From Streptococcus uberis (GTDB taxonomy: Bacteria; Bacillota; Bacilli; Lactobacillales; Streptococcaceae): a stretch of DNA of 64,000 nt. This document shows, piece after piece, positions 1-10,310 of this stretch. The translations under genes were made by a program, and so were the position numbers. The notes beneath the pieces were generated by a model that saw only the letters and a list, made by a program, of their open reading frames with translations, was not told the DNA's origin and ran no database searches. The stretch is taken from the NCBI RefSeq assembly GCF_000785785.1, contig NZ_JRQN01000003.1, forward strand, positions 62,001-126,000. The letters run 5' to 3'. The stretch's first letter is position 1. Every line of letters starts with the position of its first letter.

Positions 1-2
1 TT

Positions 3-338
3 TTTGGAACATTGATTGCCTCTGGTATGCAAATCTTTGTTCCCACTAAAATCTTAACAAGCATTGGGCATAACCCAATTACTGCTATCCTTACGATGAT
101 GCTTCTAGCCTTTATACTATCACTTTGTAGTGAAGCAGATGCCTTTATTGGTGCCTCATTACTGACCACCTTTGGATTTGCTCCCATATTAGCCTTTCTA
201 TTAATTGGACCAATGGTTGATATCAAGAATCTAATGATGATGCTTAATTCGTTTAAAAAAGCCTTTATTATCCAATTCATTTCTGTTTCAGTTTCTGTGA
301 TAATCCTATATTGTTTACTTGTGGGGGTGGTATCATGA
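3..338 (+). CDS. Permease, UPF0718/ArsP-like family, C-terminal part only
   Basis: The reading frame is open from the window edge and ends at 338, so only about 112 C-terminal residues are present. They are very hydrophobic and form about three membrane segments. The short motif SEADAFIGASL in a transmembrane context is like that of two-component permeases of the UPF0718 (YcgR/YraQ) family, whose substrate is unknown. Its stop overlaps the next start (ATGA at 335-338), so the two genes are translationally coupled, as is usual for this pair. The family call rests on a fragment plus the neighbour. Confidence 0.6.
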   Translation, partial: FGTLIASGMQIFVPTKILTSIGHNPITAILTMMLLAFILSLCSEADAFIGASLLTTFGFAPILAFLLIGPMVDIKNLMMMLNSFKKAFIIQFISVSVSVIILYCLLVGVVS

Positions 339-1150
339 TTCGCTTTTTAATTTTAGCTGCTTATTTTGAATTAACCATGTACCTAGAGCTATCTGGAAAA
401 TTGGATCAATATATCAACATTCAGTATTCTTACCTTGCCTATATTTCAATGGTTTTATCTTTTATCTTAGCTACTGTCCAACTTTATACTTGGATGAAGA
501 ACATTAAAGTTCATAGCCATTTAACTGGGAGAATGGCAAAGCTGACTAGCCCATTTATTGTCGTCTTCCCTGTTTTGGTTGGACTTCTAATACCAACCGT
601 CAGCTTAGATTCGACAACGGTTTCAGCTAAAGGCTATACATTCCCATTAGCTGCTGGTTCCTCAAAAAAGGGCGTCAGTGATGATGGCACAAAAGTCCAA
701 TATCTTAAGCCAGATACCAGTTTATATTTCACCAAATCAGCTTATCAGAAAGAAATGCGTAAAGAATTGGAAAAATATAAAGGAAAACAACCTATCCATA
801 TTAGCAGTAAGAATTATATGGAAATCATGGAATTGATCTATCTTTACCCGGATGAATTTAGCGACCGAGATATTTCCTATACTGGCTTTGTTTATAATGA
901 ACCTGGACATACCGATCATCAATTTCTTTTTAGATTTGGCATTATTCACTGTATTGCAGACTCTGGTGTCTATGGACTATTGACGACTGGAAATAAAGTT
1001 TCATATAAAAATAACACTTGGTTAACATTAAAGGGGAACATTAAGACTGAATACAATAAAGATCTGCAACAGACTCTTCCTGTACTTCATATCAATGAGG
1101 TTCATCAAGTAAGTAAACCTGATAACCCATATGTCTATCGTATTTTTTAA
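335..1150 (+). CDS. TIGR03943 family putative permease partner protein
   Basis: The ATG at 335 is chosen because it overlaps the upstream stop and follows a G-rich ribosome site (GGGGGTGG); an upstream TTG at 311 is less likely. The product is about 271 residues: two or three N-terminal membrane helices, a hydrophilic linker, then a soluble domain. The C-terminal part has an aromatic-rich pattern (ISYTGFVY, FLFRFGIIHC) typical of the TIGR03943/YcgQ proteins found next to UPF0718 permeases. The pair is thought to form a membrane complex, but its cargo is not known. Followed directly by a strong terminator. Confidence 0.6.
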   Translation: MIRFLILAAYFELTMYLELSGKLDQYINIQYSYLAYISMVLSFILATVQLYTWMKNIKVHSHLTGRMAKLTSPFIVVFPVLVGLLIPTVSLDSTTVSAKGYTFPLAAGSSKKGVSDDGTKVQYLKPDTSLYFTKSAYQKEMRKELEKYKGKQPIHISSKNYMEIMELIYLYPDEFSDRDISYTGFVYNEPGHTDHQFLFRFGIIHCIADSGVYGLLTTGNKVSYKNNTWLTLKGNIKTEYNKDLQQTLPVLHINEVHQVSKPDNPYVYRIF

Positions 1151-1161
1151 TCATGCTTATT

Positions 1162-1208
1162 AAAAGGTCATCTCAAAAGATTAATATCTCTTGAGATGAC
1201 CTTTTTTG
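1162..1208 (+). terminator. Rho-independent terminator of the permease pair
   Basis: Arms AAAGGTCATCTCAA and TTGAGATGACCTTT are separated by a short loop and followed by a T run. It sits 12 bases after the stop of the upstream gene. Confidence 0.85.
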
Positions 1209-1336
1209 TAAACTAAGCTTTTTTCAACTGTTATAGCAGGGTCACTCCATGCCAAGTTTTTGTAATCTTAACATTGATGTCTATAAGATTTTACAAGCAG
1301 GTTTTTGATGACACTTTTACTACTCTCATTTTAAGA

Positions 1337-1378
1337 TAAAAAAACAAACTCCCCTTAATAGAAAGTTTGTTTTCTTTT
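1337..1378 (-). terminator. Terminator downstream of the ftsY gene cluster
   Basis: Inverted repeat AAAACAAACT / AGTTTGTTTT. On the minus strand it is followed by a run of seven T, so it should end transcripts from the vicR-ftsY direction. On the plus strand a looser T tract also follows, so it may act both ways. Confidence 0.7.
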
Positions 1379-1404
1379 GCAACTTCCATCTTTTGGGGAA
1401 GTTT

Positions 1405-1902
1405 TTATAGTCTATCTTTTAATTTTTCAACAAAGAGATAGGCCGCTGGACAAATTAGAGTATTTTTTATGGTTAACTGATTGATTTGATAGATTTTTTT
1501 GCGATCAGTATGTGGAAATTCACGACACGCCTTTGGTCGAACATCATAAATACTACATAAATTATCATCTCCTAAAAAAGGACAGGGCATGGACTGAAAA
1601 ATCTTATCACCATCTTCATCAACCTGCAAAAACATATCTTCAAATACCGGCATTTTCATCCTAAAATGCTTTGAAATCCGTTGGATATCTGCTTCAGTAA
1701 ACAAGGGACCAAGTGTTCGACAACAATTAGCACATTTGGTACAGTCGATTTCCCGAAAAACTTCTTGATGAATTTCCTGAACAATTTTATCTAGGTTCTT
1801 GGGGGCTTTCTTTTTTAAGGTTGCCAAAAATTTGCGATGTTCAGCTTGTTTTTGCTGTGCCAAATTTTTATACTTTACCAAGTCTATAGGTGTTTGTGAC
1901 AT
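1405..1902 (-). CDS. YkgJ-type CxxCxxCC metal-chelating protein
   Basis: A 165-residue cytoplasmic protein of the UPF0153/YkgJ family (putative zinc- or iron-chelating domain). The cysteine cluster CTKCANCC lies near residue 54; further cysteines follow in CPFLGDDNLCSIYDVRPKAC and near CPAAYLF. The reaction it supports is not established. The start is an ATG preceded by a good AGAGGAG site. It follows ftsY at a short distance and probably ends the same transcript. Confidence 0.75.
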   Translation of the reverse strand: MSQTPIDLVKYKNLAQQKQAEHRKFLATLKKKAPKNLDKIVQEIHQEVFREIDCTKCANCCRTLGPLFTEADIQRISKHFRMKMPVFEDMFLQVDEDGDKIFQSMPCPFLGDDNLCSIYDVRPKACREFPHTDRKKIYQINQLTIKNTLICPAAYLFVEKLKDRL

Positions 1903-1932
1903 GTTTTCTCCTCTAGTAGAAAGACAAGGTAA

Positions 1933-3513
1933 CTAAATGATATCACCAAGTAAGCCTTTCATGAATTCTTCCGAGTCAAATTGCCCAATATCATCAATTT
2001 TTTCGCCAAAGCCGATGAACTTAACTGGAATGTCCAATTCTTGTCTGATGGCTAATACGACACCACCTTTTGCTGAGCCATCAATTTTCGTCAAAATAAG
2101 GCCAGTTAATGACATAATTTTTGAGAATTCTTTAGCTTGACTTAGTGCATTTTGACCTGTTGAGGCATCTAGTGCCAATAAGGTTTCATGTGGTGCATCT
2201 GGAATAACACGCTTAATGATACGACCCATTTTTTCAAGCTCTGCCATAAGGTTTTCTTTATTTTGTAATCGACCTGCTGTATCGATCAGCAAGATATCAA
2301 CATGTTCAGCAACAGCACGTTCTACGCCATCAAAGACTACAGATGCAGGATCTGCTTTTTCAGGTCCAACAACAACAGGAACATCAACGCGTCTGCCCCA
2401 CTCAGCAAGCTGAGCGACTGCACCTGCTCGGAAAGTATCTGCGGCAACTAGCATGACTTTTTTGCCTTCATTTTTATATTTGTAAGCTAATTTACCAATT
2501 GATGTTGTTTTCCCAACGCCATTAACACCTACAAAAAGCATGACTGTCAAGCCCGCTTGATAGTTAACAGCTTCATTATAGATACCATCTTTTTCATAAA
2601 TATCTACTAACTTTTGGATAACAACCCGTCTGAGAGCTTCTGGTTTCTTAGCATTTTCCAATTTCGCTTCTTGACGGAGCTCCTCGGTTAACTTTGTAGC
2701 AACTGTCACACCAACATCAGATAAAATAAGCAATTCTTCTAATTCTTCGAAAAACTCTTCATCTACGCTTCTAAAATTAGCAAAGAAGGCATTGAGACGA
2801 GCCGAAAAGCCCGTTCTGGTCTTAGCTAAACTACGGTCATATTTTTCTTGGTTACTTTCACTGCTTTCAGTAGCCATTAAGGCGTCAGAATTGCTTACAT
2901 CTTTTGTTTCTTGCGTTTGGTATTTCCCTTGTCGGATATCCTCTTCAAAAGCTGCCTTTCGTTTATAATAGTCAGCCATCAGCTCCATGCTAGCAGTTGA
3001 AGGCTGAACAGTAGCTGGCTCAGCAATGTCAGTAGAAGAAAAAGTCGCTTCTTTTTTTGACAGCTGATCCGACGACTCCAGAGGCATTGTCTCAGAATTG
3101 ATAAAACTATCATCACTTGCTGTTTTTTCCTCTTTTTTGTCAGCAACCACATCTTCTGTGTCCATTGTTGATGTCTCAACAATCTCTTGAATATCAAGTT
3201 TATCTTCGAAATCATCACTATCTTCTACGACTGTGATGTCTTCTTTATCCAAGTTGGCTGATAAGTCAGGCTCGTCTTCTATGATGTTAAATTCATTATC
3301 ATTATCACCATCATAAAAAGGAATATCTTTGACGAAGTCATCAACAGATTTAGCATCCAATAGGTCATCTGTTTGTGGTGACATGTCCATTGGAAAAACT
3401 TCTTCAAATTGCTCTTCCTCAGCAACTTGCTCAATTTTTTCTGATTCCAATAGGCCTTCTTGTTTTTTCTCTTTTTCTTTTTTATGTCCAAATAGACGAT
3501 CAAATAATCCCAT
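1933..3513 (-). CDS. ftsY: Signal recognition particle receptor FtsY
   Basis: FtsY is the SRP receptor GTPase that brings ribosomes making membrane proteins to the SecYEG translocon. The 526-residue product has a short basic N-terminus, a long acidic region (roughly residues 15-210, rich in D and E) and then the NG domain. Visible GTPase motifs are GVNGVGKTTSIGKLA (P-loop), DTAGR and TKIDGSAKGG near the C-terminus. The acidic A domain is long, which is common in streptococci. Its ATG overlaps the stop of the upstream HAD gene by one base (TAATG), so the two are coupled. Confidence 0.95.
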   Translation of the reverse strand: MGLFDRLFGHKKEKEKKQEGLLESEKIEQVAEEEQFEEVFPMDMSPQTDDLLDAKSVDDFVKDIPFYDGDNDNEFNIIEDEPDLSANLDKEDITVVEDSDDFEDKLDIQEIVETSTMDTEDVVADKKEEKTASDDSFINSETMPLESSDQLSKKEATFSSTDIAEPATVQPSTASMELMADYYKRKAAFEEDIRQGKYQTQETKDVSNSDALMATESSESNQEKYDRSLAKTRTGFSARLNAFFANFRSVDEEFFEELEELLILSDVGVTVATKLTEELRQEAKLENAKKPEALRRVVIQKLVDIYEKDGIYNEAVNYQAGLTVMLFVGVNGVGKTTSIGKLAYKYKNEGKKVMLVAADTFRAGAVAQLAEWGRRVDVPVVVGPEKADPASVVFDGVERAVAEHVDILLIDTAGRLQNKENLMAELEKMGRIIKRVIPDAPHETLLALDASTGQNALSQAKEFSKIMSLTGLILTKIDGSAKGGVVLAIRQELDIPVKFIGFGEKIDDIGQFDSEEFMKGLLGDII

Positions 3514-4340
3514 TAGCCTTCCTCCCTCAAAATGTATTTATGAATTGCTTGTGCAACACCAGACTGATCATTAGTTGAAGTTGTGACTTGATCTGCAACC
3601 AGTTTCACCTCTGCTACCGCGTTAGCCATTGCAACACCGAGGCCAGCCCATTTTAACATGGACAAATCATTGGCTTCATCACCCATAGCCATCACGTTCT
3701 TTTCTTCAAAGCCAAGGTGTTGACATAAAAGGTTCAAGCCAAATGCTTTATCAATTCCTTTTGGCATGACTTCAAAAATAATATCACGCGACTTAAATGC
3801 TTCGTAATTCACAAATAAGTCTTGATTTGCTTTAGCAAGCTGCTGATCCAAATAAGTCGCATCCGTAACCGTTACAATTTTATTATACACAATATCTTGT
3901 TTCAATTCTTCAATGTCATTAATTTCAATAAAAGTTAACAAGGGATTGGCTAGGTGATATTGGGAATGTCGGCCCTCAGAACTTGGAATACTGTAGACCG
4001 TTCCATCACTCAATATATCTGTCGGCAAGCCAATGCTATCTAATTCGCGATGAATAGTTTTAACATCAGTTAAAGATAAACTCCGCTTTTCTAAAATATG
4101 ACCTGTATTTTTTTGAACCAAACCACCATTAAACGTAATGGAATAATCTGTGTCACTCACTAAATCAAGCTCTTCCAAAAGGTTGCCAATAGCTTTTAAT
4201 GGCCGGCCAGTTGTAATAACCACTTTAACCCCTTTTTCACGAGCCGCCTTCAAGGCTGCCTTATTGGCATCTGTGACTGTTTTTTCACTTGTAAAAAGCG
4301 TCCCATCAAGATCTAAAGCTAAAATTTTAATATCAGACAT
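3513..4340 (-). CDS. Cof-type HAD-IIB sugar phosphatase
   Basis: A 275-residue haloacid dehalogenase-like hydrolase. Motif I is LALDLDGTLF with both catalytic aspartates, motif II is ITTGRP, and the C-terminal MGDEANDLSML supplies the metal-binding aspartates. Cof/YidA-type enzymes dephosphorylate sugar phosphates or other small phosphoesters; the true substrate cannot be read from sequence. It overlaps its upstream paralogue by eight bases and ftsY by one, so it is part of the smc-ftsY operon. Confidence 0.85.
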   Translation of the reverse strand: MSDIKILALDLDGTLFTSEKTVTDANKAALKAAREKGVKVVITTGRPLKAIGNLLEELDLVSDTDYSITFNGGLVQKNTGHILEKRSLSLTDVKTIHRELDSIGLPTDILSDGTVYSIPSSEGRHSQYHLANPLLTFIEINDIEELKQDIVYNKIVTVTDATYLDQQLAKANQDLFVNYEAFKSRDIIFEVMPKGIDKAFGLNLLCQHLGFEEKNVMAMGDEANDLSMLKWAGLGVAMANAVAEVKLVADQVTTSTNDQSGVAQAIHKYILREEG

Positions 4341-5139
4341 TTTCCACCATCCCTTCTAAATAGGTCAAAACGGAAGCCTCATTACAGTGGCCGATAACCT
4401 GCTGACTGATGGCTTTAATTTCTGGTCTAGCATTTTCTGTGGCAATCGCTGTGCCCACATATTCAAGCATTTGAAAATCGTTCAAATTATCTCCAAAAGC
4501 CACGACCTGGTTGGCTTCAATGCCCAAAGCTTGGCAAAGGTGTTCCATACCAAAACCTTTATTGACCTCTGATAGAATGACATCAATGGAATCAAAACCA
4601 GTTGTTACAGCAGTGACATATGGCAACTCCCGATCCAACCAATCACTTCCTTCTAAAACAGTATCTCCTGTAAAAGTCGTTGTGATCTTATAAATAGCAT
4701 CGTCGTCCATTTCATCAAAATCAGAAATAAGTTGAACATTTTCGTAGTAATGATGAATTTTCTCAATATAGTCTTGCTTAGCACCTTTTAAAATATAGGC
4801 TGCTTTTTGTCCAGAAAATGTCAATCCAGCACCAGTATAATGTGGATTCAAAAGAATTTTTTGAGAAATATCCATGTATTGTTCTTTTGACAAAGACTCA
4901 GAAAAAATGACTTTTCCCTGATATTGAACAACTGAGCCATTTTCAGCAATCACCGCAATCTGATCCAAATAGTCTTTAAACAACTCATCTATGGCTAAAA
5001 CAGAGCGACCACTTGCTACTGTAAAAATAATGCCTTGTTCAGCAAGTTTTGGCAATAAGTTTGACAAACGCTCCTTATCATAAGTACCATCTTCTTTTAA
5101 GAAGGTTCCATCCATATCTGTAGCAACTAATTTTATCAT
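4333..5139 (-). CDS. Cof-type HAD-IIB phosphatase, paralogue
   Basis: A 268-residue HAD-IIB hydrolase with motif I VATDMDGTFL, motif II VASGRS and motif IV FGDNLNDFQML. It is a diverged neighbour of the next HAD gene in the same operon and lies just after smc, as in other pyogenic streptococci. Substrate unknown; probably a cytoplasmic small phosphorylated metabolite. No oddity seen in the frame. Confidence 0.85.
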   Translation of the reverse strand: MIKLVATDMDGTFLKEDGTYDKERLSNLLPKLAEQGIIFTVASGRSVLAIDELFKDYLDQIAVIAENGSVVQYQGKVIFSESLSKEQYMDISQKILLNPHYTGAGLTFSGQKAAYILKGAKQDYIEKIHHYYENVQLISDFDEMDDDAIYKITTTFTGDTVLEGSDWLDRELPYVTAVTTGFDSIDVILSEVNKGFGMEHLCQALGIEANQVVAFGDNLNDFQMLEYVGTAIATENARPEIKAISQQVIGHCNEASVLTYLEGMVENV

Positions 5140-5159
5140 AATCTCCTACTTCTTTTTTC

Positions 5160-8100
5160 TTACGACAAATAACTTAATTCTTCAGATTCCTTCAGTTTAA
5201 CAGAAACAACTTTCGAGACCCCTGATTCTTGCATAGTAATACCGTAAATGCTATCTGCAGCAGCCATTGTACCCTTACGGTGTGTAACAACGATAAATTG
5301 GCTATCCTTGTCAAAACGATTGAGGTAGTCCCCAAAACGTTTAACGTTAGCTTCATCTAAAGCGGCCTCAACCTCATCTAAGATAACAAAAGGAATTGTT
5401 TTAACACGGATAATGGCAAATAGCAAAGCTAAAGCAGATAAAGCTTTCTCCCCACCAGACATAAGATTGAGTGACTGAATCTTCTTCCCAGGAGGTTGCA
5501 CGGAAATTTCCACTCCTGCTGTGAGTAAGTCACTATCTGTAAGAACTAAATCAGCTGAGCCACCACCAAACATTTGGGTAAAAGTTTCTTTAAAGCTCTC
5601 ACGAATTGCTTCAAAAGTTACCTTAAAGCGGGCTTTGACTTCACTATCCATATTCCCAATAGTTCCAAGTAGCATGTCCTTTGCACGGTTCAAATCAGCT
5701 TTTTGTCCATTTAAAAATTCCAGACGGTCAGCTACTTCATCATACTGCTCAATTGCATCTAAGTTAATTGGACCTAACTGTTTGATTTTTCTTTGTAATT
5801 GTTTCAGAGTCTCTTTGGCAGCCATACTATCTTCAATTGGTCGACAGGTTGCTTTTGCATCCTCTAATGTCATTTGGAATTCTTCGACCAAGGATTTAGC
5901 GTAGCCACGTAATCTATCTGATAGCTGGTCAAGTTCAGACTCCAATTTAGTTTGTCTTCTGATGAAGGTTTCATTTTGCGCATGGAGATTGTTTAAAGAC
6001 ACTTCCAATTCTTCAAGCAATGCTGCTAAATCATCATTTTCAAAACGCAATTGAACTAATCGCTCTTCAACAGATTGCTTACTTTCTGCCAATTGAAGCA
6101 TTTTCTTCTCCAAACTTGGTAGTTGATCAATATGTTCTTGCGAGATTTGATGTGTCAGCAATTCTTCTTGTTGGCTAATTTGTTCTTGTGTGGTTTGAAT
6201 CTGAACAAGCAATGTTTGAAGATTAGTCCGCTCAAAGCGTTGCTCATTTAACAAGTCACGTTCTTTAAGGCGTTTTTGTGACAACTCCTCTACAACATGA
6301 TTTTTCGTATCCGTAATAGCATCTTTATTACTCTTAATATCATCAATATCATGAGTCAACTTGTCTTTTTGTTCAGCTAAACCTTCTAATTGTTCGTTTA
6401 GTCGTAATTTATCCTCCTGATAGTTAGCTAAGAGTGATGTCTGATCTTTTTGATTGAGAACAGCCAACAAAGCTCTGGCATCATCAAATTGATTTTTTAC
6501 TTGTTGATAAAAAAGACTAGCTTTTTGCTCGGCTAAGCGAGCCTGCTCACCAGATTGTTTGATCTCTTCTAACTCTTTTTGCTTATTAAGCAAGTGTTGA
6601 TTTAAGTCTGCAACCAGTTTTTCTTGACCTTTTAAGTCTTGGTTGATTTGCAATAGCTCTGCTGAGACCTGATCTAATTCTGGCTGAATAAAAGTGGAAT
6701 TATTCTGTTTGTTAGCTCCTCCTGAGAAGGATCCCCCTGGACGAAGTTCTGTACCGTCTAGGGTAACAATTCTCACCTTATAATTCAATTTCTTGGCTGC
6801 GCTATTAGCATGATCAATGGTATCAAAAATTGCCGTCACGTTAAGCAAGTTTTTGATGATAGCGTCAACATGACCTTCATAAGACACTAAAGAATGCGCT
6901 GTTCCCAAGTAACCTGGCTTGCTTCTAATTGCTTTTGGAAATTATCTACTAAATAACGAGCCTTAATCGTTGTTAAGGGCAAGAAAGTCGCACGCCCTAG
7001 ACGATTTTTCTTCAAAAAGGCAATAGCATTTTTGGCAGCTGCTTCATTTTCGACGATAATATGTTGACTACTTGCGCCAAGTGCAACTTCCATGGCTGTT
7101 TGGATATCTTTATCAAAATTCAGGTGCTCACTGACAGCTCCAAGAATGCCACCAATGGTATCGGCATTTTGCAGTACTGATCTAACACCCGCAAAAAATT
7201 GACTATGACTTTTTTGAATAGACTCCAAACTAGCTTGACGTGCTTCCTTGGCTTTTTTCTTATCAAGGATATCAAAGAGTTTACTTTGCTCCTCTTGATA
7301 ATGGTCTTGCTGTCTAGATACTAGTTTCTCTATTTCTTGATAATCTGTTAATAACTGAGCGACTTGCTCTTGACTTTCTTGATAAGCTGTTAGAGCTGCT
7401 TCATTTTCTTTTGTTAAGCGGTCAACTTTTTGGCTCGTTTCTTGGTAATCCTTATCTTGATTAGCCTTTGCTTGTTGTTCCTTTTCAATAGTTGCATTCA
7501 AGAGACTCAGTTTATTTGATAAATCAGCTTCTTGTTGCATCAGTCCAACATAGTCTTCTCGTAGCGTCTCAATTAGTTGGTCTGGATCCGTTGAAAACCG
7601 ATTTAACTCTTCTGTTAGCTGTAAGACTTCTTGACTGATTTTTGTCAAATCATCACTTACCGTTTCTAGAACCTGTGTCTTTTCTGACTCTTGTTCTTGT
7701 AATACTAATAGCTCAGATTGCAACTGCTTAATGCGGATGCTAGTTTCTTCTTTTTTCTCACTCTTTTGGCTTTTTTCCAATTTGATGAGTTCAATTTGTC
7801 TTTCTAAATCCGAAAGCGCTTTAGTCAATTCTAAGAGTTGAGATTGTTTATCATCTGTTTCTTTAATAACCAATTGACGTTTAGTCTTTAAGTCCTGATT
7901 TTCTTTTTCAAGCTTCTCACGCTTGTGATGATAAGCGACCATGTCTTCTTTTAAAGTTGAAAGCTCTTCTTCTTTAGAGTTTAATTGGTCTTTATCTGCA
8001 TCAATATCACTAACTAAAACATCCAATTGCAACTGACTTCTATCTTCTTCTAAAAGAAGAAAGGCTTTAGCTGTTTTGGCTTGCTTTTCAAGGGGAGCAA

Positions 8101-8704
8101 TTTGTGTTTCTAATTCATAGACAATATCGTCAAGCCGATCCAAATTGTCTTGCGTTTGATTGAGTTTGCTTTCTGTTTCCTTTTTACGTGTTTTATATTT
8201 CAAAACACCTGCAGCTTCTTCAAAGATAGCGCGTCGTTCTTCTGCTTTACTATTAAAGATTTCTTCAACACGCCCTTGCGAGATAATTGAGAAGGAGTCT
8301 TTACCTAAGCCTGTGTCCATAAATAAATCATGGATATCACGGAGTCTAACTTTTTTTCTATCGATCAGATAGTCGCTATCCCCATTTCGATAGATGTGAC
8401 GCTCCACACGAATTTCTTTGTTAGCATCTTTGATAAAATTATCTGAATTATCTAAAATAACAGCAACTTCAGCAAAGTTTAAGGCATTCCGACTCTCGGT
8501 TCCAGCAAAAATAATATCGGGCATCTTGCCTCCGCGAAGGCTTTTTGCACTCGACTCCCCTAAGGCCCATCTCAAGCTTTCAGTGACATTACTTTTACCT
8601 GAACCATTTGGACCAACTACTGCTGTCACACCTTTATCAAATTCAATTTTTGTTTTATCTGCAAAGGATTTAAACCCTTGCATTTCAATTCTTTTTAAAA
8701 ACAT
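5160..8704 (-). pseudogene. smc: Chromosome segregation ATPase SMC, one frameshift
   Basis: SMC condenses and segregates the chromosome with ScpA and ScpB. The reconstructed protein is about 1180 residues, the normal length: N-terminal P-loop GPNGSGKSN, coiled coil, hinge, second coiled coil, then signature LMSGGEKALSALALL and Walker B VILDEVEAALDEAN. The frame breaks inside the hinge: the N-terminal half runs to about 6887 and the C-terminal half opens around 6908. Restoring one base in the C run near 6913 (CC to CCC on the plus strand) joins them as ...ASQGYLGTAHSLVSYE..., which fits the family. The gene abuts rnc with no gap. Since smc is important for growth, a sequence error is a strong alternative to a real mutation. 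Confidence 0.9.
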
Positions 8705-9396
8705 CTATTCCTCTTTTAACTGCTTAAGAGCATTCTTAGCAGCAGCTTGTTCGGCTAATTTTTTTGATTTACCTTTTCCGTGACTTAGCAGTTGATCATT
8801 TGATAAAACAGCTACCTCAAAAATCTTGGCGTGAGCAGGGCCATCTTCATTGACAACTTTGTAATCAATTAGAATATCCCCTTGTGCTTGTAGCAGCTCT
8901 TGCAAACACGTTTTATAGTCTTTTACTTGTTCAAAATTACCCTTTTCAACTTGGGGAATCATTACCTGATATAAAAATTGACGAACTTTTTCGACACCTT
9001 TATCCAATAAAAGAGCACCTAGGAAGCTTCAAATAAATCCCCTAGTATCGTATCACGATCTCTACCACCTGATTTTTCTTCACCTTTGCCCAGTTTGATA
9101 TAATTGTCAAAACTACAAAAACGTGAAAAGCCTGCTAAACTTTCTTCACGTACAATCATTGACCGTTGTTTTGACATATCACCCTCAGCTTTATTTGGAT
9201 ACTTTTCAAATAGATATTCTGAGATGATCAATTGAAGAACAGCGTCTCCTAAAAATTCCAAACGTTCATTATGTGAAATGTTTAGGAGGCGATGCTCATT
9301 AGCGTAGGAAGTATGTGTAAAGGCAGTTTCTAGCAAGTTTATATCAGCAAAAGTAATATCAAATGACTCTTTCAGTAAAGCTTCTAACTTTTTCAT
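8705..9396 (-). pseudogene. rnc: Ribonuclease III, one frameshift
   Basis: RNase III cuts double-stranded RNA, including rRNA precursors. The N-terminal catalytic half carries the signature [12 protein letters not shown] and the second acidic site near GDLFEA; the C-terminal half is the dsRNA-binding domain ending in [14 protein letters not shown]. The frame stops after GDLFEAS at 9019. Restoring one base in the AA run at 9024-9025 gives [19 protein letters not shown] and joins the halves into about 230 residues, the usual size. Start ATG at 9396 has an AAGGAG site. Directly upstream of smc in the vic operon order. Confidence 0.88.
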
Positions 9397-9496
9397 GTTT
9401 TCTCCTTTTCCTTTGTCTACAAAGAGACTAGTCTATTATACCAAAAAAAACAGCTAGAAGCTTGATCTAACTGATTTTTAAATAATTAAACTGTAC

Positions 9497-10306
9497 TCAA
9501 ATATCTGTCAAAGGGCAGGCACTGTCTGGAGAGGTATCATAAACCTTAAAGTCGGTTCCAACAGCAAGGTCTGCCATAGCCAGTTGATTTTCCATGGTCA
9601 TATGCGCAAGCTCTTTGATGTTATTTTCTTTACTCAAGTGCCCAAGATAGATTTTCTTAGTTGCATTCCCCATGCTTCTTATTATTGCTTGTGCACCGTC
9701 TTCATTAGAAAGGTGACCTTTGTCTGATAAAATGCGTTGTTTTAGACTCCATGGGTAGGCACCAGATCGTAATATTTCAATATCATGATTGGACTCAATT
9801 AAGTAGCCATCAGCATTTTCGATAATTCCTGACATTCGGTCTGATACATAGCCTGTATCTGTAAGCATAACGAAAGATTTATTATCTTTCATAAAACGAT
9901 AAAACTGAGGATCTTGGGCGTCATGACTGACACCAAAACTTTCAATATCAATATCCCCAAAGGTCATAACTTTATCTCTATCAAAAATATGTTTATGTGC
10001 AGTATCAATTTTCCCGATCATTTGACGGTCATCTATGATTTTCCAGGTATTTTGATTAGCATAGATATCTAAATCATACTTTCTTGCCAGCACCCCCACT
10101 CCTTTAATGTGGTCTGAGTGTTCATGGGTAATTAAGATAGCATCCAAGTCTTCAGGTTTCCGATCAATTTCTGCTAACAGACTCGTAATTTTTTTCCCAG
10201 TCAGCCCTGCATCAATTAATATTTTTTGTTTTGGAGTTTCCAAATAAAAACAATTGCCTGTTGATCCAGAGGCTAAAATACTATATTTAAATCCAATATT
10301 CTTCAT
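9497..10306 (-). CDS. vicX: VicX/YycJ metallo-beta-lactamase fold protein
   Basis: A metallo-hydrolase with the signature THEHSDH near residue 65 and conserved SILASGSTGN at the N-terminus. It is the third gene of the vicRKX (walRKJ) unit; it influences the output of the VicRK system and may act as a nuclease, though its biochemical role is unsettled. The ATG at 10306, four bases after vicK, gives the usual N-terminus (MKNIGFKYSILASG). Further ATGs at 10324 and 10336 lie inside vicK, and a GGGAGG sequence sits there, so the exact start is not certain. Confidence 0.88.
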   Translation of the reverse strand: MKNIGFKYSILASGSTGNCFYLETPKQKILIDAGLTGKKITSLLAEIDRKPEDLDAILITHEHSDHIKGVGVLARKYDLDIYANQNTWKIIDDRQMIGKIDTAHKHIFDRDKVMTFGDIDIESFGVSHDAQDPQFYRFMKDNKSFVMLTDTGYVSDRMSGIIENADGYLIESNHDIEILRSGAYPWSLKQRILSDKGHLSNEDGAQAIIRSMGNATKKIYLGHLSKENNIKELAHMTMENQLAMADLAVGTDFKVYDTSPDSACPLTDI

Positions 10307-10310
10307 AAAT

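Noticed and set aside
1937-2413. Open frames on the plus strand across ftsY
   Set aside because: They lie fully antisense to a clear conserved gene, have no ribosome site, and have a low-complexity Ser/Pro composition typical of shadows.
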